A DNA stretch of 64,000 bases from Watersipora subatra (lineage: Eukaryota > Bryozoa > Gymnolaemata > Cheilostomatida > Watersiporidae): the NCBI RefSeq assembly GCF_963576615.1, contig NC_088717.1:13584108-13648107 (forward strand). The letters run 5' to 3'. Below are positions 22,640 through 33,231 of the stretch, in pieces. The notes beneath the pieces are model-generated. The model had not been told where the DNA came from. It did not search any database and was given only the letters and a program-made list of their open reading frames with translations. Within the stretch, counting starts at the first letter, position 1. The number at the start of each line of letters is the position of its first letter. The position numbers were made by a program, and so were the translations under genes.

Positions 22640-23864
22640 CATTTTTTTCTGAATACAAAACTGCCTTGTATTGTAACATCTACATGTATGCACCTGACAG
22701 ATTACCTATTCTACCGATAGTAATCATAGTTTTTATATTCTGTTGAGTTATGGTAAACTAAGAAAGATAAAAAGTATGAAAGTTCTAAATAGATTTGTTG
22801 GTAACTGTTGATAAAAACCTTTTTTAGCATTGTGAATGCTTAAAAATAACTCCAAGTTAACAAATAAATTGTAAAAGGGCTGCTTGACAATGTGCATATA
22901 GGCTAAACATGGTGGGAAAATTTGAATAAGTCTAATATTACCCTTTGCATTGTATTACATTCAAATCTTTATGACGCCAGTGTTTGTATTCACCTTATGT
23001 CTGTAATTTTTCAAATTGTGTTTACTGTAAACCAGGTTTTGATGGCTTATCTTCGCAAAGGACAGAAAGTAAGGTCTGCTAAAATTAGGGCTCTTAGGCT
23101 AAAGTTAGCATAAGACCCCTAAGCATTTGCATACCTATAGCGAATATAATCAATTCTGAAACAAATCATCTGTCTGAGATAGAACTGGTTATATAAAGCA
23201 CTTGAAGTCCAGAGAGATTATTACTGCTACACAACCATTCAAAATCTGCAAGTTATGAAGATAAGAACTAGGATCGGACAACTACCAAAAGCTCAAGATT
23301 TACTGCCAACTAGTTGCACAACAACAAAATTGATAAATAGCTGTGACATTGAAGAAAAACCATCATAAGTGTTTTAAGACAATTACTCTTGTAAATTGTC
23401 TACTAGCCAAACTAATGCTTGTTGTAAACTTTAACATATAGGGAAAGACAAAAAGAACACAGTAATTGATTTTAAGCCTGCTTAAACTTTTCCTAGTTTG
23501 TAAAAACTAAAAAAATGCTAGTTGCAAAATAGGCTGTCCCAACAATTGCAATAACAAACCTAAAACCTTGAAAAAATAATACAAAGCTATAGGTATCACA
23601 CAATCACACACCGCTGCAAACAACCAAGGCACCCAGTCGCAATAATAACTTTAAAAAAAATATAGGAAACCCTGTGATAGCCAACAAAAAATGCTGATGG
23701 CCATTATAACCACGTAAACTAGACTTACAGCGATATCCATACCACTACAAGTATCTGCAAATAGAATCTCAGGGCTAGTCTATAAATTATTAGATAGCAT
23801 GTCAGCTGCAAAGAGCAGAAGTTCAAGTATTTTTCTTTTGGAAAATCAAATGTCATCAGAAAAC
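22640..23864. other. Intergenic region, POFUT1 3' flank to Polinton-like element
   Basis: AT-rich; no exon, RNA gene or complete repeat identified. The short frame at 22922-23113 has no support. Confidence 0.5.
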
Positions 23865-23998
23865 AATGCAAGTAGTATAGTGAGAGCAGATCTACACACA
23901 CTAGGCGGAGCTTAGGGAGCAGGAAGTGACATCACATCAGGATCTGTTTGATTGACAGTTGGGGGGCGGAGCTAGGCGGTGTTGAGTCATGGTGTGAG

Positions 23999-24343
23999 TC
24001 ATGGCGAGCTGTGTGATTCGTGGTGCGAGTAATGGTGTGAGTTGGTTGGTGACGTCGCGGTGGTGGTGTCGGTGGCCGAGTGGTGAGTCGGGCCGCGAGA
24101 CGATTCGCGGTTGTATTTGGGATTATCGGATTTCGTTGGCGTCCGGTAGAGGTCGCTCTTCCGTGCCGTTTCGGGGATTGACGGAGAGCTTGGTGGCGAT
24201 GGGTTGACGGACGGTGGCGGATGGATTTCGAGATCGTCGGAGCTTGTATGTATTTTCTTTTTTCCGATCCCGAATGAGAATGATGTGTCTGCGAACGAAT
24301 ATTCATTTTGATTGTAAACTTCATAAATTCTGAAATTATCCAT
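23999..24343 (-). CDS. Ser/Thr/His/Pro-rich frame at the left end of the element
   Basis: Open frame of 114 residues starting MDNFRIYEVYNQNEYSFADT, then a Pro/Ser-rich middle and a Thr/His/Ser-rich tail. The near-identical frame sits in the right arm at 32753-33097, reading outward in both. Not recognised; part of the fossil element. A second frame overlaps it in both arms and is treated as a shadow. Confidence 0.4.
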   Translation of the reverse strand: MDNFRIYEVYNQNEYSFADTSFSFGIGKKKIHTSSDDLEIHPPPSVNPSPPSSPSIPETARKSDLYRTPTKSDNPKYNRESSRGPTHHSATDTTTATSPTNSHHYSHHESHSSP

Positions 24344-24451
24344 CGCTGTTATGGTTCCACTACTTTTTTAAAGATAATGTATAAATTGATGAAGTATTAT
24401 TAGTTAGTGTTGATTGTTACTGGAGCTTCTGAGGAGTCAACTTCCAATAGT

Positions 24452-25030
24452 ATGAATATCGACATTATTTCTGAAAGAACTTCCCAATTGAATATGAAAC
24501 AAAGAGAGTATAGAAGACCAACCAAGTCTAGATTGAACAGAACTACGTCATTACGAAGATCATCAAGAAAAAGTTCGGTAGTAAAGCGGTTATTCGAATC
24601 CAAGGAAAATTATATGGAAGGAGATGAGAAAATTACGTCACCTATTGCAACAGTTTTTAAAACCGAGGAAATGCAAGAACCATGGAAATGGATTGATCTA
24701 AAAGTTTTGGATATTCCAGCTTCGTTAGAAGTAATACAAGCAAATAAGTCTGAAGAAAATGACAATTGTGAGATTGCGTTGCAATTCTTCGTTGAACGTA
24801 AGGGAGAGCGTGTGGTATTATGTTCGATCATCGATCCTCAAAAGTATAACATTCCCTCATCATTTCAATGGTTGACACCAGCTCTCATGATATTGGATCG
24901 AAGTGAGATTTACATGAACTCTAAGTCTTCATCAGGATTAAAACTTTTCAGAATTGACGGAGCATGCAATCTGAAGGAATTCAGAGAGAAATTAAACAAA
25001 GATTATAAACTCTGTATATCAAGACAGTAA
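24452..25030 (+). CDS. Unrecognised 192-residue frame in the left arm
   Basis: Open from the first in-frame ATG at 24452. The N-terminal third is Ser/Arg/Lys-rich and basic (SRLNRTTSLRRSSRKSS), likely nucleic-acid binding or disordered. The C-terminal half is mixed alpha/beta in appearance (KWIDLKVLDIPASLEV, EIALQFFVERKGERVVLCSI, SGLKLFRIDGACNLKEF). It points inward, opposite to the other left-arm blocks. No family recognised; no full partner in the right arm. Confidence 0.5.
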   Translation: MNIDIISERTSQLNMKQREYRRPTKSRLNRTTSLRRSSRKSSVVKRLFESKENYMEGDEKITSPIATVFKTEEMQEPWKWIDLKVLDIPASLEVIQANKSEENDNCEIALQFFVERKGERVVLCSIIDPQKYNIPSSFQWLTPALMILDRSEIYMNSKSSSGLKLFRIDGACNLKEFREKLNKDYKLCISRQ

Positions 25031-25345
25031 TGAGTTAAGGAAATGATATTATGATTAAATTTTATATAGTTTATTTGATGATATATCATAGGGATTTAAA
25101 CTTACTATCAATGGATATGTTATTGAATAAAAGTTTTGTATATAAAAATGCTAAAACATAATATAAAAAAGACCATTGAATTTCATTCAATCCCAATTTT
25201 CTTCTTCTTCTTTCATTGTCGAATGAGAATGAACTGTCTACAATCAAAACATACATTATTTTTAGTGAGATATAGTAAAAGTAAGACATACAATCAGATT
25301 AGATCATTCATTCAAACTAAAAATCAAATATAATGTAATACTTAC

Positions 25346-25405
25346 TGAAGAAGAAGAAGATCCATCCTTTTTCTGAATGGAATCTTCCTGTTGAGATACG
25401 GGAGC
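25346..25405 (-). CDS. Short coding-like block shared by both arms
   Basis: 20 codons (APVSQQEDSIQKKDGSSSSS) bordered on the minus strand by CAG and GTAAGT. The same block, identical, lies in the right arm at 32262-32321. Listed only as a part of the fossil element. Confidence 0.4.
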
Positions 25406-25698
25406 CTGCAATTGCAATGATTACAGTCAGTATGGTTTACTATATCCTTGCTGAGATAGTAGACTCTACATTCACAATGGACTCCAACTTAAATTGTAAA
25501 TTTCAATTGCATTAGTCATCGAATCATAGAATGATATGCAAGATGTAATGCAGACAGAATAGGATATGCAATCAGCTAGAGTAGGACATACAGACAATAA
25601 GAAAAACAAATATGTTACATCACATAGTCAGACTAGGACACACAGACAGAGGAGGATATTCAGTTAAAATAAAGAAATAAATATAATGTACTACTTAC

Positions 25699-25764
25699 TG
25701 AAGATTCAAATTCATAAAGCCTTCTCCGAAAAGGACTATATTTAGTTCGGTGATGCCCAGGATC
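25699..25764 (-). CDS. Coding-like block, left part of the element
   Basis: 22 codons beginning DPGHHRTKYSPFRRRLYEF, bordered by TAG and GTAAGT on the minus strand. No partner seen on the right. Confidence 0.35.
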
Positions 25765-26029
25765 CTACAATTGCATTGATTATAGTCAGAGTAGAACATG
25801 CAGACAAATTAAAACACAGTCAGGTCTTACTTTGAATTTCAATTCCAACTCCTTTTGTTTTAAAGTGGAGTTATACAAAATATTAATTACTGTTTTCACA
25901 GATTGATACTCATTTTAACATTCCTACATACCAATTGGAGTGAATTTTGTTGAATGTATTTGATCTTTAGTTACATGTTTTATCATTATACAACGATATT
26001 AGACGAAATAAATATAATGTAATACTTAC

Positions 26030-26098
26030 TTTTAAAGTCAATGTAACATCGAAGTTACGAAAGAACTCCTCTCTTTGCTGCTGCATGACCAATGATTT
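26030..26098 (-). CDS. Coding-like block, left part of the element
   Basis: 23 codons beginning KSLVMQQQREEFFRNFDVTL, bordered by TAG and GTAAGT on the minus strand. Confidence 0.35.
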
Positions 26099-26249
26099 CT
26101 ACAATAATTTCCAAAATTACTTTGTATAATTTAATTGTTTCATTTAAGCAAACCCTATAATTCGAAATATATTTAATATGTAGTTTATATTCTCAAGTTT
26201 CCTTTAATCAAAAATATAATTTAGTAAAATATTATAATGTAGTACTTAC

Positions 26250-26402
26250 TTTCTTTTGAAGCTTGATCTTGAATCGAAAAGCCTTCTGTTTTTCAGGATC
26301 TACCTCTCTACCCCAAGGGCAGTAGCCCCATATCTCAACACACGTGTCGATGCATTTTGTCTGAGTTAGGAGTCTATCCACGTTTTTGTCTCGAGCACAC
26401 AT
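26250..26402 (-). CDS. Small Cys/Trp protein block, left copy
   Basis: Starts MCARDKN and contains CIDTCVEIWGYCPWG then KQKAFRF; followed by GTAAGT. It is a diverged relative of the right-hand block at 31650-31832, sharing C-x3-C-x3-WGYC and KAFRF. Not recognised from any family I know; three Cys in this spacing could bind metal, but no ligand set is proven. Confidence 0.5.
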
Positions 26403-26529
26403 TGTAAACTATTATAAATAAAATGAGATGAAAAACTTATTCTTTCTCGTTGCTTATATAGTAAGCAGAATCAATATTATGGTTGATTAAACTTGTGTAA
26501 TTTATGATCACGAAATTGTAAAATCAGCT

Positions 26530-28260
26530 AAACAGATTTCGCGAAATTCAATTTCGCGAAAGTTGGCTATATAATATATATAATATGTAGTTTCGCGAAA
26601 TCCATTTTCGCGAAATTCACTTTCGCGAAATTCAATTTCGCGAAAGTTGACTATATAATATATAATGTGTAATTTCGCGAAAGTTGACTATATAATATAT
26701 ATAATGTGTAATTTCGCGAAGTTCACTTTCGCGAAATTCAATTTCGCGAAATTGGATTTCGCGAAATTACACATTATATATATTATATAGTCAACTTTCG
26801 CGAAATTGAATTTCGCGAAAGTGAATTTCGCGAAAGTGAATTTCGCGAAATTACACATTATATATATTATATAGTCAACTTTCGTTGACTATATAATATA
26901 TATATAATATGTAATTTCGCGAAATCCATTTTCGCGAAATTCACTTTCGCGAAATACAATTTCGTGAAAGTTGACTATATAATATATATAATGTGTAATT
27001 TCGCGAAAGTTGACTATATAATATATATAATGTGTAATTTCGCGAAATTCACTTTCGCGAAATTCAATTTCGCGAAATTGTATTTCGCGAAATTACACAT
27101 TATATATATTATATAGTCAACTTTCGTCGACTATATAATATATATAATGTGTAATTTCGCGAAAATTGACTATATAATATATATAATGTGTAATTTCGCG
27201 AAATTCACTTTCGCAAAATTCAATTTCGCGAAATTGGATTTCGCGAAATTACACATTATATATATTATATAGTCAACTTTCGCGAAATTGAATTTCGCGA
27301 AATTACACATTATATATATTATATAGTCAACTTTCGTTGACTATATAATATATATAATGTGTAATTTCGCGAAAGTTGACTATATAATATATATAATGTG
27401 TAATTTCGCGAAATTCAATTTCGCGAAATTACACATTATATATATTATATAGTCAACTTTCGTGAAATTGGATTTCGCGAAATTACATATTATATATATT
27501 ATATAGTCAACTTTCGTGAAATTGAATTTCGCGAAATTCCACAATATATATATTATATAGTCAACTTTCGTTGACTATATAATATATATAATGTGTAATT
27601 TCGCGAAAGTTGACTATATAATATATATAATGTGTAATTTCGCGAAATTCACTTTCGCAAAATTCAATTTCGCGAAATTGGATTTCGCGAAATTACACAT
27701 TATATATATTATATAGTCAACTTTCGCGAAATTGAATTTCGCGAAATTACACATTATATATATTATATAGTCAACTTTCGTTGACTATATAATATATATA
27801 ATGTGTAATTTCGCGAAAGTTGACTATATAATATATATAATGTGTAATTTCGCGAAATTCAATTTCGCGAAATTACACATTATATATATTATATAGTCAA
27901 CTTTCGTGAAATTGGATTTCGCGAAATTACATATTATATATATTATATAGTCAACTTTCGTGAAATTGAATTTCGCGAAATTCCACAATATATATATTAT
28001 ATAGTCAACTTTCGTTGACTATATAATATATATAATGTGTAATTTCGCGAAAGTTGACTATATAATATATATAATGTAGTACTTTCGCGAAATTCAAGTT
28101 CGCGAAAGTTGACTATGTAATGTATAATATGTAATTTTCGCGAAATCCAATTTCGCGAAATTCACTTCGCGAAATTCGATTTCACGAAACTTGACTATAT
28201 AATATATAATGTGTAATTTCGCGAATTCCAATTTCGCGAAATTCACTTTCGCGTTGATGT
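26530..28260. repeat. Array of TTTCGCGAAA palindromes alternating with AT-rich linkers
   Basis: Dozens of TTTCGCGAAA/ATTTCGCGAAATT decamers separated by GTTGACTATATAATATATAT-type linkers in both orientations. Many segments form perfect long palindromes, such as about 27350-27450. A block of several hundred bp repeats at about 27140-27560 and 27570-28010. Confidence 0.95.
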
Positions 28261-29875
28261 ACAAGTGAGCCGTGATTTATAAATGTATATATAATAATAA
28301 AATGTGAGTAAGATAAAAGCTACTGAAGATACAATAAACAACGCTAGGATTGTGCTAGTCTATGTTAATATACAAGTGAGCAGTGATTATAATTGTATAT
28401 AATAATAAAATGTGAGTAAGATAAAAGCTAGGGTTGTGCTAGTCCATGTTAATGTACAAGTGAGCAGTGATTATAAATGTATATATAATAATAAAATGTG
28501 AGTAAGATAAAAGCTAGGGTTGTGCTAGTCCATGTTAATGTACAAGTGAGCAGTGATTATAAATGTATATATAATAATAAAATGTGAGTAAGATAAAAGC
28601 TACTCAAGATAGAATAAACAAAGCTAGGATTGTGCTAGTCCATGTTAATATACAAGTGAGCAGTGATTATAAATGTATATATAATAATAAAATGTGAGTA
28701 AGATAAAAGTTACTGAAGATACAATAAACAGAGCTAGGATTGTGCTAGTCTATGTTAATATACAAGTGAGCAGCGAATATAAATGAATATATAATAATAA
28801 AACGTGAGTAAGATAAAAGATACTGAAGATACAATAAACAAAGCTAGGATTGTGCTAGACCCTGTTGATGTACAAGTGAGCAATGATTATAAATGTATAT
28901 ATAATAAAATGTGAGTAAGATAAAAGCTACTGAAGATACAATAAACAAAGTTAGGATTGTGCTAGGCCATGTTAATATACAAGTGAGCAGTGATTATAAA
29001 TGTATATATAATAATAAAATGTGAGTAAGATAAAATCTACTAAAGATACAATAAGCAAAACTAGGATTGTGCTAGGCCATGCTGATATACAAGTGAGCAA
29101 TGATTATAAATGTATATATAATAATAAAATGTGAGTAAGATAAAAGCTACTGAAGATACAAACAAAGCTAGGATTGTACTAGTCCATGATGATATACAAG
29201 GGAGCAGTGATTATAAATATATATAATAATAAAATGTGAGTAAGATAAAAGCTACTGAAGATACAATAAACAAAAAACTAGGATTGTACTAGTCTATGTT
29301 GGTGTACAAGTGAGCAATGATTATAAATGTATATATAATAATAAAATGTGAGTAAGATAAAAGCTACTGAAGATACAATAAACAAAGCTAGGACTGTGCT
29401 AGTCCATGTTAATATACAAGTGAGCAGTGATTATAAATATATATAATAATAAAATGTATTATTATATATACTCACATTACTTACTCTCATTTTATTATTA
29501 TATATATATTTATAATCACTGCTCACTTGTATATTAACATGGACTAGCACAGTCCTAGCTTTGTTTATTGTATCTTCAGTAGCTTTTATCTTACTCACAT
29601 TTTATTATTATATATACATTTATAATCATTGCCCATTTGTACATCAACATAGACTAGTACAATCCTGCTTTGATTATTGTATCTCCAGTAGCTTTTATCT
29701 TACTCACGATTTATTATATATATATATATATATATTTATAATCACTGCTCCCTTGTATATCAACATGGACTAGCACAATCCTAGCTTTGTTTATTGTATC
29801 TTCAGTAGCTTTTATTTTACTCACATTTTATCATTATATATACATTTATAATCACTGCTCACTTGTATATTAACT
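28257..29875. repeat. ~113-bp tandem array with an orientation switch near 29457
   Basis: Units contain TACAAGTGAGCAGTGATTAT, then AATAAAATGTGAGTAAGATA and GCTAGGATTGTGCTAGTCCA. About ten units read rightward from 28257, some of a shorter ~84-bp form; from about 29457 to 29875 the same unit runs in inverse complement. The junction is therefore a large palindrome. Confidence 0.95.
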
Positions 29876-30334
29876 CTTTCGCTACCACGTTAATTGTTGA
29901 CCAAACGATTATTCTGCCCAAGTTAATTCAAACGGATTTTCTAAAAAATCCGATATACCGTTAGTATTTAAGCAATATCTCAAAAAATGAAAACATATAT
30001 CGTTTTACTTTTAAATGTATCTTATTCAGAACAAAATTCTCCACAAGATAGGTGTAAAATTGTTTAGCAACTCTTACTCTCACAAAATTCCTGACGCTTT
30101 TCTTTGCGTTGAACAAACTCGGTGTGTTTCTTATTGTCATGACGATAACGGTCTGGTTTTACCGTTTTTGAAAAAATAATTAGAAATGGAATTGTTGAAC
30201 CAAAAATTTAGTTGCACGTCATTGGCAACAAGGTTGTTTCATTGGAAACAAAATTTGATTGGCCTAGCTGATGTGTGGGATTTGTAATTAAAAGAAAAAG
30301 TGAAACCCTATTGATGAGTCGATACACCGTCTGA
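29876..30334. other. Unique zone between array and protease block
   Basis: AT-rich. Its left edge reads TTAACTCTTTCGCTACCA, and the same 18 bp occurs at about 54697. That could be the end of another repeat family, but no matching right end was found. Confidence 0.35.
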
Positions 30335-30439
30335 TTGTCTGTATTTATATTACCGCGAATTGATGGAAATGTTCAGCAAAAGAAAAATTTTTTTTATTAT
30401 TTTTATTGGTTACACCTGATTGGCAAAAAGGTTGTTTTA

Positions 30440-30716
30440 TTGGAAACAATTCTTTCAACAACATGTGGAGATTACTGTCTTCTCTTTGCAATATTTTGGA
30501 GCAGAGGATGTTCAATAGAAGATTTTCTAACAGTTATGCTAAAAATTTCTGAAACAGATACACGAGATCATGTAGTTCGAAAAACTATACTAGATAGATA
30601 TGATTGGAATGAAAAAAAAATTAGTAAAAGTCTTAATAACGAAGAAAATGAAGGTGTTGACAATGTACATATTCAAGGAACTTCCCAAATTGTTAAATTA
30701 CTAGAAGATCTGACAT
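30440..30716 (+). pseudogene. Adenain-like Cys protease fragment (Polinton PRO)
   Basis: The stretch STTCGDYCLLFAIFWSRGCS followed by IEDFLTVML matches the C-terminal active-site region (Cys in a CGxYC context, then F..xRxxGxS) typical of adenovirus-type proteases in Polintons. Only the C-terminal part is present, so it is treated as a fossil part of the element. It supports the Polinton assignment independently of the ends. Confidence 0.6.
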
Positions 30717-30719
30717 AAA

Positions 30720-31265
30720 TTTTTTTTTTCTATATTTTACAATTGAATATACATATATACTTTATATCGAAATAAAGTTGGTAACAAATACAACCGAATA
30801 TTATTTACTTTTTGATATAAGTTTTATATATTGATATACTCACACTGAGTTGGAGCTATCCTCAAAATAATCCACATATTAATCCATGTATGCCCCTTTA
30901 CTAGTTCATCATCTTCATCTATTTACTGGTCGAGAGACTGTTATGGAATGGTTAAGCCAAACCAAACAGGAGAATTCCATAGGTAAACCTAGGAAAACAA
31001 TCAGGTCGAATGCCAAGGCGCTTGTCCACACAACAGCCCCTGAAAACAGCGACACTCAACGAACTTAATCGCGAGTAGCCGGCTAACAGAATTCTAGCTG
31101 AAGCATACAAGCCTTATGGTATCAACACTCGATCGACCCAAATTCTCAAATATAAGTAGGCATCAAGAGATGGTTAATGAGGCAGAATATTCCATCAGAT
31201 TATGCAACGCTTATATAGTGAATTGAAGAATGATGGGTGTGTCCAAAGGAATTAATGAAGCGAAA
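30720..31265. other. Zone right of the protease block, nothing firm
   Basis: T-rich run then mixed sequence; a 60-codon frame at 30886-31068 has no recognisable domain. Confidence 0.4.
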
Positions 31266-31269
31266 ATAG

Positions 31270-31550
31270 TAAACAGATTTTCGCGAAATTGAATTTCGCG
31301 AAAGTGAATTTCGCGAAATTGAATTTCGCGAAATTACACATTATATATATTATATAGTCAACTTTCGCGAAGTTCAATTTCGCGAAATTACACATTATAT
31401 ATTATATAGTCAACTTTCGCGAAATTGAATTTCGCGAAAGTGAATTTCGCAAAATTACACATTATATATATTATATAGTCAATTTTCGCGAAATTGAATT
31501 TCGCGAAAGTGAATTTCGCGAAATTGAATTTCGCGAAAACTGTTTATATA
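31270..31550. repeat. Right-hand TTTCGCGAAA array
   Basis: Same decamer and same TATATAATATA linker as 26530-28260, about 280 bp, on the other side of the element's centre. Confidence 0.9.
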
Positions 31551-31649
31551 TATCATTAGATCACAAAATTATTGAACCGCGACAACACTTCTACTTGTTA
31601 TAAAACCTTCGAGCGAATATGCCTTTTCAATTCAGTTCATAACTTCACA

Positions 31650-31832
31650 ATGAGTACCAGAGACAACAGAAAAAGGAAATTTCAAGAACGATTACAATGT
31701 GTAGATAAATGTGTGAAGCGATGGGGTTACTGCTCTCATGGAATGGAAATAAGCGATCGGAAGCGAAAAGCTTTTCGATTTCTCTTACGTGAAAAGTTCT
31801 ATCAAGATCTCAACGAAAGATTACGGTTTACA
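31650..31832 (+). CDS. Small Cys/Trp protein block, right copy
   Basis: Starts MSTRDNRKRKFQERLQ and contains CVDKCVKRWGYCSHG then KRKAFRF; followed by GTAAGT. Reads rightward, mirror to the left copy at 26250-26402. The two share the Cys/Trp core but differ at many other positions, in contrast to the nearly identical arms beside them. Function unknown. Confidence 0.5.
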
Positions 31833-31984
31833 GTAAGTACTACAAATTCAATCTAGATGTTATGTAGGAATGATACAATGAATCTTCTCTTCTGAGTAGT
31901 AACTATGTGTTCTAGGCTGATTGTATTCATTGCAATTGCAAACTCCAATATCTTAGCAAAGTGTATGTTATATCCCTACTCAGA

Positions 31985-33225
31985 TTAAAACAGATTATTT
32001 TAACTGAATATCCTCCTCTGTCTGTGTGTCCTAGTCTGACTATGTGATGTAACATATTTGTTTTTCTTATTGTCTGTATGTCCTACTCTAGCTGATTGCA
32101 TATCCTATTCTGTCTGCATTACATCTTGCATATCATTCTATGATTCGATGACTAATGCAATTGAAATTTACAATTTAAGTTGGAGTCCATTGTGAATGTA
32201 GAGTCTACTATCTCAGCAAGGTTATAGTAAACCATCCTGACTGTAATCATTGCAATTGCAGGCTCCCGTATCTCAACAGGAAGATTCCATTCAGAAAAAG
32301 GATGGATCTTCTTCTTCTTCAGTAAGTATTACATTATATTTGATTTTTAGTTTGAATGAATGATCTAATCTGATTGTATGTCTTACTTTTACTATATCTC
32401 ACTAAAAATAATGTATGTTTTGATTGTAGACAGTTCATTCTCATTCGACAATGAAAGAAGAAGAAGAAAATTGGGATTGAATGAAATTCAATAGTCTTTT
32501 TTATATTATGTTTTAGCATTTTTATATACAAAACTTTTATTCAATAACATATCCATTGATAGTAAGTTTAAATCCCTATGATATATCATCAAATAAACTA
32601 TATAAAATTTAATCATAATATCATTTCCTTAACTCATTACTGTCTTGATATACAGAGTTTATAATCTTTGTTTTAATTTCTCTCTGAATTCCTTCAGATT
32701 GCATGCTCCGTCAATTCTGAAAAGTTTTAATCCTGATGAAGACTTAGAGGCGATGGATAATTTCAGAATTTATGAAGTTTACAATCAAAATGAATATTCG
32801 TTCGCAGACACATCATTCTCATTCGGGATCGGAAAAAAGAAAATACATACAAGCTCCGACGATCTCGAAATCCATCCGCCACCGTCCGTCAACCCGTCGC
32901 CACCGAGCTCTCCGTCAATCCCCGAAACGGCACGGAAGAGCGACCTCTACCGGACGCCAACGAAATCCGATAATCCCAAATACAACCGCGAATCGTCTCG
33001 CGGCCCGACTCACCACTCGGCCACCGACACCACCACCGCGACGTCACCAACCAACTCACACCATTACTCGCACCACGAATCACACAGCTCGCCATGACTC
33101 ACACCATGACTCAACACCGCCTAGCTCCGCCCCCCAACTGTCAATCAAACAGATCCTGATGTGATGTCACTTCCTGCTCCCTAAGCTCCGCCTAGTGTGT
33201 GTAGATCTGCTCTCACTATACTACT
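31985..33225. repeat. Right inverted arm of the Polinton-like element
   Basis: Inverse complement of the left arm. Includes the coding-like block at 32262-32321 and the outward frame at 32753-33097. Confidence 0.8.
32753..33097 (+). CDS. Ser/Thr/His/Pro-rich frame at the right end of the element
   Basis: 114 residues, near-identical to the left-arm frame at 23999-24343 and mirror oriented. The Pro/Ser stretch HPPPSVNPSPPSSPS and a His-rich tail point to a disordered protein or low-complexity filler. Not recognised. Confidence 0.4.
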   Translation: MDNFRIYEVYNQNEYSFADTSFSFGIGKKKIHTSSDDLEIHPPPSVNPSPPSSPSIPETARKSDLYRTPTKSDNPKYNRESSRGPTHHSATDTTTATSPTNSHHYSHHESHSSP

Positions 33226-33231
33226 AATGCA

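Larger units (their letters stand above)
23871..25670. repeat. Left inverted arm of the Polinton-like element
   Basis: Pairs with about 31985-33225 in inverse orientation. The outer ~475 bp is GC-richer than the rest and almost identical between arms. The arm is longer than the right one because it also holds the frame at 24452-25030. Confidence 0.8.
23871..33225. mobile_element. Polinton-like element, 9,355 bp, fossil
   Basis: Both ends read AGTAGTATAGTGAGAGCAGA inward, and AATGCA flanks both (23865-23870, 33226-33231): AG...CT ends with a 6-bp duplication are the Polinton/Maverick signature. Long inverted arms (about 23871-25670 and 31985-33225) are nearly identical, so the insertion looks young or the arms are homogenised. 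Parts, left to right: left arm with coding-like blocks, a unique zone, TTTCGCGAAA arrays (about 26530-28260), a ~113-bp array that flips orientation (28257-29875), an adenain-like block (about 30440-30716), further TTTCGCGAAA repeats (31270-31550), and the right arm. Classical Polintons are 15-20 kb with polymerase B, integrase and capsid genes; none is recognisable, so this copy is incomplete or a short derivative lineage. Confidence 0.85.

Noticed and set aside
23932-24324. 130-codon frame overlapping the 114-codon end frame, in both arms
   Set aside because: Arg/His/Thr-rich shadow of the other frame over GC-rich sequence; it lacks the ordered N-terminal part (YEVYNQNEYSFADTSF) seen in the 114-codon frame.
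26530-28260. CRISPR-like regular repeats
   Set aside because: Repeats alternate orientation and the linkers are themselves repeated, not unique spacers; the context is a eukaryotic intron-rich locus.
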